Source: Heterocephalus glaber
Lineage: Eukaryota > Chordata > Mammalia > Rodentia > Bathyergidae
Assembly (NCBI RefSeq): GCF_000247695.1
Contig: NW_004624778.1
Coordinates: 13,404,596 to 13,468,595, forward strand
Reading direction: 5' to 3'
Length of the DNA: 64,000 bases
The position numbers and the translations under genes were made by a program. Below are positions 60,091-64,000 of the stretch, piece by piece. The notes below the pieces were generated by a model. That model had not been told where the DNA came from. It was given only the letters and a program-made list of their open reading frames with translations, and searched no databases. Positions within the stretch are counted from its first letter, which is position 1. Each line of letters starts with the position of its first letter.

Positions 60091-62460
60091 GTATCCCCAA
60101 ATCTAAAATGATACTCTTGTACAAAAAGAAGACTACTGTCTTAGAAAGGCCTCCTCACAAGGTCAACCCCCAGCTGGTGCCTGAAACTTTGATTTCAGGA
60201 ATTTTCAACATTTCCCAGTAAATCCAGCTCACTATGCCTAAAATGACTGTGCAAACAGTATAGTTAATGTTGAATACCTGCTTTCCTCCTGGGTGTCTGG
60301 AATGTTGGTTCATTTGAGGCAGAGGGTGCCTACATAACTGATCCTGAATAAAAACCCTGGGTACCCAGGCTTAGGCAACATTCCCTGGTAGACATTTCAC
60401 AAGTATTTTTATACTTGTTTCTTTGGGGGAATTCAGCACATTTTGTGTGAATCTACTGGGAGAAAACACTCGGAAGCTTGTGATTCCTCCAGATGTGCCC
60501 CATGCACCTGTCCTTGACTTTTTTAACTTTATGTTCATTTGCTGTAGTAAATGATAGCCTTGAGTACACATGAAGAGTTCTGTGAGTCCGCCTAGTGGAC
60601 TACTCAACCTGATGGTGGTCTTGGGATCTCCCAACATATCTCATTGTTTTCCATAGCACCTTCCTTCTGACCTTTGTGGTATTATCGTAACTTGTACTTC
60701 ATGACAAAGTATATCTTTCTGCATTTTGTATATATGTAATAACTGTATATCTTTTTCACTATAGCAAGATCCATGAGATTAACTATACGTGTTGGTTGTC
60801 ACCATACTGTGTACCACACAAATATTCAGTAAAGTTGTTAAATAAGGGGGAAAAGAAGCTCAGCTACTAAAAGAAGAGGATTTTTCAGAGAGTTAATTGG
60901 CAATGCTCATTTTCAGGTCTGGCATCCCTGAAAGTCACTCAAATTAAAACAATCAACATAGTGGCAGCACCAACCCTGTATTTAATGAGAAGTACCAACT
61001 CTCTTTTGTGCTTCTCCTTGAAAGAAGATATTGATACCCAAAGACAGAGGTTCCTAGGCCTGGGACCATTGTCAGACATACAGGAGGTCACTGGCCTCTC
61101 AGCATTCCAGGACACCCAGGATGGAAGCAGTGCTCCAGTACCCACACATTACAATTCTCTTCTTTCCCCATGGCCTCAGGGTCCTCTTATCCCCTCCCCA
61201 CCAGCACTCTTGGGAAAAAGGTAAAACTCCTGTGCATCATGGACTAGAGATTTAGAAACTTGGGGAGCTATGAAGTTAATCTTGTGTTGAACTCCAAAAT
61301 ACCAGATGGATGGAGTCACCTTCACCCAGGGACTAGTTCTGATGTCCCAGATATCCAGAGATGACAAAGAGGAGGGGTCTGCCCTGGGCAGTCCACATGC
61401 TGCTACCAACTTAAATCCTCTCTAAATCCTCAGCCTCCAGGGCCATGTGACATAGCAGGGTTTACTTGGCTTTAAGTCCTTCGGTCCTTTTTATTGGGTA
61501 TATTTTCTCCATTTTATCATCTTACCCTATTGCATTCATCTAAAGCTTATCACAAGGAGAAATTCATCTGTCATTTCTACAGTGTTATCAGGCCCCTGCA
61601 GTGAATTTGGTACCATGCGGTCTGAGAGAAAGCTTCCTAAACCCTGCCAACTTCTTTCCTGGGTTTCCTCTGAAGGGCTGGAGCTGGCAGCAGCATCTGC
61701 ACTGCGTAGAATGCTGCCGTGCAGGGCTCCTCAGCTGTCTTCATGCTTCCTCTCTCTTCCAGGTATCAGTGTACATCATCTTTTTCATTCCACAAGACTA
61801 GCAAGTACAAGGCACACTGCCTTGTTAATCTTTGAATGAGAACAAGTGTGTCAACAAGGCGTCTCACAAGCAGGTGATTTAACAAATGTATGTGGAAATC
61901 GGTGCCTTGTTTCCTTTCCTGTAGAATGGACCAACACAGTGTCTGCTCTTTTTGCTATGCTCATGAGGGAAACAGCTAAAACTGGACATAATGGAAAGAT
62001 TCCAAAATACATTTAGGTGACCTTTAACTCTCACCTTCAATTCCATTAGATTTTGGTTACAGAGAGGCTCTGAAGACTGACTCCTAACAGAAACTACATG
62101 AATACTAGGATAGGAAGGAACAAGATGGAAGACAGGTAACTTAACCCATATCAGCAACATTTTCATCTTTACACTCACTGCTATCCCTCTTCCTGAATGT
62201 AATCCCCTCCCCGCTGTCCTTCCATCTGCAGGGATCTTTCCCAGTTGTCTCTCCCTACCCCTCCTAATTTCTTCCTCTCATCAGGCTATACTCAAATATA
62301 TTCAGACTGAAATAACCAACAAAGCCCTTCATCTTCATCTTTGCCTGCATTAACGTATGTCTGCATCGCTAAAGTCCACAGTGAGGCTGACGCCAGCTTC
62401 CTCAACCTAACTCCAGCTGTGGACATACTTGCTCCATTCCCCATCCCTGATGCTCTTTAC

Positions 62461-62544
62461 CTTGCTGGCCTTCAGGATGTTGATCTGCTCTTCATACACC
62501 GTGTCTCTGTTTTTCTCAAGAAAACCATCTGAAAGGTACTCCAC
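62461..62544 (-). CDS. MYO5B: MYO5B coding exon: motor, before loop 2
   Basis: This exon has 28 codons, phase 0 at both ends: [20 protein letters not shown] followed by INILKASK. The sequence is essentially the same as remembered mammalian MYO5B. It covers the helices of the lower 50-kDa domain that lead to surface loop 2. Boundaries are a pyrimidine-rich acceptor ending GGCCCCAG and the donor GTAAAG after AAG. A TA-flanked miniature element (62609-62778) lies about 65 bases upstream of the acceptor. Confidence 0.96.
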
Positions 62545-62608
62545 CTGGGGCCACAGTAATGGAAAGAGAAACAGTGCTTTAGCCTCCAGCAGTTTGAGTC
62601 CTTGAATA

Positions 62609-62778
62609 TAGTAATACCTTGGTTCATGTAGGCTTCTGTTTGCAAACAATTTGGTTTACAAACAGAAGTGTTCAGCAAAGTTTTGCTTCTGTTCACACAT
62701 TGGGTGATAAACCTGACCTTGGCCATCTTCCCCAAAACTGTAAAACAAATGAAGTTTGTAAACTGAGGCACCACTGTA
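62609..62778. mobile_element. TA-flanked miniature element
   Basis: Left end TAGTAATACCTTGGTTCATG; right end, as complement, TACAGTGGTGCCTCAGTTTA. Inside is TTCTGTTTGCAAACAATTTG. 170 bp, TA at both ends. It lies about 65 bases upstream of an exon acceptor. Confidence 0.7.
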
Positions 62779-62984
62779 GTTTCATCTCATCCATGTGGAA
62801 TTTTCTAAAAAGAGCTGTGAGTAGATGGGAAACCCACAGATGTCCCCACTTAAAATGCAAACTCAGTAAGTCATTAGGATTGACACAAAGGGAACTGAGA
62901 ATTCACTTTGCAAAAGAAAATACTGTCTTACAAGGGAGTTCCCGAAATAGAAGGCTTCATTGGGGCTCAATGGATGAGTTTCTC

Positions 62985-63068
62985 AGTCACACCCCAGACC
63001 CACTGGTCAGATCACGCATTTTAACAAGCCCCTAGTTAATTTATGTGCACACCATAGTCTGAGAATTA
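62985..63068. repeat. MER5-like hAT relic
   Basis: CACCCCAGACCCACTGGTCA, GCATTTTAACAAGCCCC and AGTCTGAGAATT are in MER5A order. Confidence 0.55.
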
Positions 63069-63206
63069 AAAAGAAATCCATTTAGGAAAGTTCTTTATCA
63101 ACACCCATCTTTGGGAAAGTAAGGGATATCTTCCTCCTGGCCCAGAAACCTTAGTTTACTTAAGGGAGGGCTAAGGCAGGGCCAAGGTGGCAAAGAGGAC
63201 AGCCAC

Positions 63207-63329
63207 CTTATCTGCAAAATGGATGACAATGAAGGATGTGCTGGACATGCGGGGTTTCTGGAAGTGCTGGCTGCTTGAGTGGCGGTCATATAGCTTCTGA
63301 ACCCAGTTCTGGTCAGTTCCTTTGGGGAC
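63207..63329 (-). CDS. MYO5B: MYO5B coding exon: motor, lower 50-kDa domain
   Basis: This exon has 41 codons, phase 0 at both ends. It begins [20 protein letters not shown] and ends FIVIHFADK. This is the lower 50-kDa part of the myosin head; the HFADKV block is the conserved HFAGKV-type strand ahead of the actin-binding helices. The acceptor on the minus strand is TTCTGCAG before GTCCCC. The donor is GTGGCT, a weak GT site. It was chosen because the next exon begins GTGGAGTAC (VEY) and joins to give the conserved ADKVEYLSDG. Differences from remembered human protein are conservative (A to V, N to S, A to S, I to V, V to I). The intron side of the acceptor runs almost at once into a tandem array. 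Confidence 0.95.
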
Positions 63330-63356
63330 CTGCAGAATCACAAAATAAGGCAGAGT

Positions 63357-63685
63357 GAGTCGCGCGGAACACGCCGAATCAGCCCGCTGCAGACAGGCAG
63401 GTCTGTGCACGCCCTACCGAGGTCCTGAGTCTCGTGGAAGACCCCAGATCACCTCACTGCAGACAGGCAGGTCTGCCCACACCCTACCGAGGTCCCCAGT
63501 CGCGCGGAAGACACCTAATTACCCCGCTGGAGAAAGGCAGGTCTGCCCATGCCCTGCTGAGGTCCTGAGAGGCACAGAACACGCCGAATCAGCCCACTGC
63601 AGACAGGCAGGTCTGTGCACGCCCTACCGAGGTCCTGAGTCGCGCGGAAGATGCCGAATCACCCCGCTGCAGACAGGCAGCCACC
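63357..63685. repeat. Tandem array, 70-bp unit, about 4.7 copies
   Basis: Unit starts at 63357, 63427, 63497, 63567 and 63637 are exactly 70 bases apart. Each unit opens with a GAGTCGCGCGGAA-like motif and carries CTGCAGACAGGCAGGTCTG and GCCCTACCGAGGTCC. The last copy breaks off after GACAGGCAG. Units are rich in C, G and CpG, unlike the AT-richer introns around them. Which family it comes from is unknown. An L1 5'-UTR monomer array or the leader of an endogenous element are possibilities, as is a local minisatellite. Confidence 0.9.
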
Positions 63686-63744
63686 TGATTCCACACTACA
63701 AAGACGCAGAGGACACCAGACCACCAGACCAAGGTACTGAGTCC

Positions 63745-64000
63745 CACTGCTCCTGGTCCAGAGGAAGGGGCTTCCCGGGCACCATCCCTTCCGCTGCTCC
63801 CAGCCCAGAAGAAAGGGCTTTTGGGCCACCTTCTGTCCCGCTGCTTCTGGCCCAGAGGAAGGGGCTTCTGGGCCACCATCCCTCCCACCACTCCCGGCCC
63901 AGAGGGAGGGGCTTCTGAGCCACCATCCCACTGATCCTGGTCCAGAGGAAGGGGTTTCCCGGCCACCATCCCTCCGGCTGCTCCCAGCCCACAGGAAAGG
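63745..64000. repeat. Tandem array, 47-bp unit, about 6 copies, continues past window
   Basis: The motif TCCTGGTCCAGAGG or TCCCAGCCCAGAGG recurs at 63751, 63798, 63845, 63892, 63935 and 63982. Spacings are 47, 47, 47, 43 and 47 bases. Each unit has GAAGGGGCTTC and CCACCATCCC. It is GC-rich and runs out of the window. A 60-base unrelated spacer separates it from the 70-bp array, so the two probably belong to one larger element. Confidence 0.88.

Larger units (their letters stand above)
50121..62460 (-). other. MYO5B: Intron between exons 62461-62544 and 49965-50120
   Basis: A 12.3-kb intron. It contains L1M-like sequence (about 50180-50673) cut by a B1-ID dimer, an L2 relic (about 51530-51830), an L1 running into the assembly gap (52785-53025), ID SINEs (53519-53575 and 53743-53822) and a tRNA-type SINE (54312-54400). 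Further along are an L2 relic (54700-55300), an L1 split by a B1 (56945-57600), the second copy of the palindrome-rich element (59023-59217) and L1M-like sequence (59670-60090). Unassigned: 55350-56930, 57650-59000 and 60100-62450. Confidence 0.85.
62545..63206 (-). other. MYO5B: Intron between exons 63207-63329 and 62461-62544
   Basis: A 662-base intron. It contains a TA-flanked miniature element (62609-62778) and a MER5-like relic (about 62985-63068). Confidence 0.85.
63330..64000 (-). other. MYO5B: Intron 5' of exon 63207-63329 (partial)
   Basis: This is the intron entering the window. Only about 27 bases separate the acceptor from two tandem arrays that fill the rest of the sequence. The preceding coding exon (expected to end near LLDEECK) lies beyond the window. 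Confidence 0.85.

Noticed and set aside
63357..63685. Regular repeats resembling a CRISPR array
   Set aside because: Units are contiguous 70-bp tandem copies with no spacers, in a vertebrate intron.
63355..63918. 187-codon open frame on the plus strand over the tandem arrays
   Set aside because: It is open because the GC-rich repeat units lack stop codons. The protein is low-complexity, has no recognised domain, and runs through both unrelated arrays.

Overview
The window is mammalian nuclear DNA and holds an internal part of one gene, MYO5B (unconventional myosin-Vb), read on the minus strand. Thirteen coding exons were placed by translating the minus strand, by GT/AG boundaries, and by comparison with vertebrate myosin-V sequence from memory. 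All thirteen are in phase with each other: 1815 coding bases, 605 codons, no stop and no frameshift. The 5' side of the gene lies beyond base 64000 and the 3' side before base 1. The exons run from the lower 50-kDa part of the motor domain (63207-63329), through loop 2, the reactive-cysteine helices, the converter and six IQ motifs, into the proximal coiled coil and a serine-rich linker (969-1088).

Layout on the + strand, from 3' to 5' of the gene: linker and coiled-coil exons at 969-1088, 2396-2529, 3682-3766 and 10780-10986; IQ and lever-arm exons at 18200-18439, 19906-20062 and 22041-22252; converter exon at 27298-27409; motor exons at 43037-43123, 49029-49126, 49965-50120, 62461-62544 and 63207-63329. 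About 97 percent of the window is intron. I saw no second gene.

The introns point to a rodent. They carry ID-type tRNA-derived SINEs, several young enough to keep near-perfect target-site duplications (TSDs), B1-like 7SL-derived SINEs, and B1-ID dimers. They also carry 5'-truncated L1s, MaLR-like LTRs and old MIR, L2 and MER5-like relics. The exact ID form and the absence of recognisable B2 elements suggest a non-murine rodent, possibly of the beaver, kangaroo rat and gopher group; that placement is inference. An assembly gap covers 53026-53518.

The observations most worth a second look are: (1) two adjoining GC-rich tandem arrays (70-bp and 47-bp units) that start only about 27 bases from the acceptor of the 63207-63329 exon; (2) two copies of a palindrome-rich element ending in TTAA (14985-15147 and 59023-59217); (3) a 75-bp hAT-like miniature element with an 8-bp TSD (12084-12158); (4) a 3'-truncated U6 retrocopy inside a B1 inside an L1; (5) a splice donor in exon 2396-2529 that removes a five-codon segment retained in my recollection of the human protein. 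No unknown protein-coding system was found.
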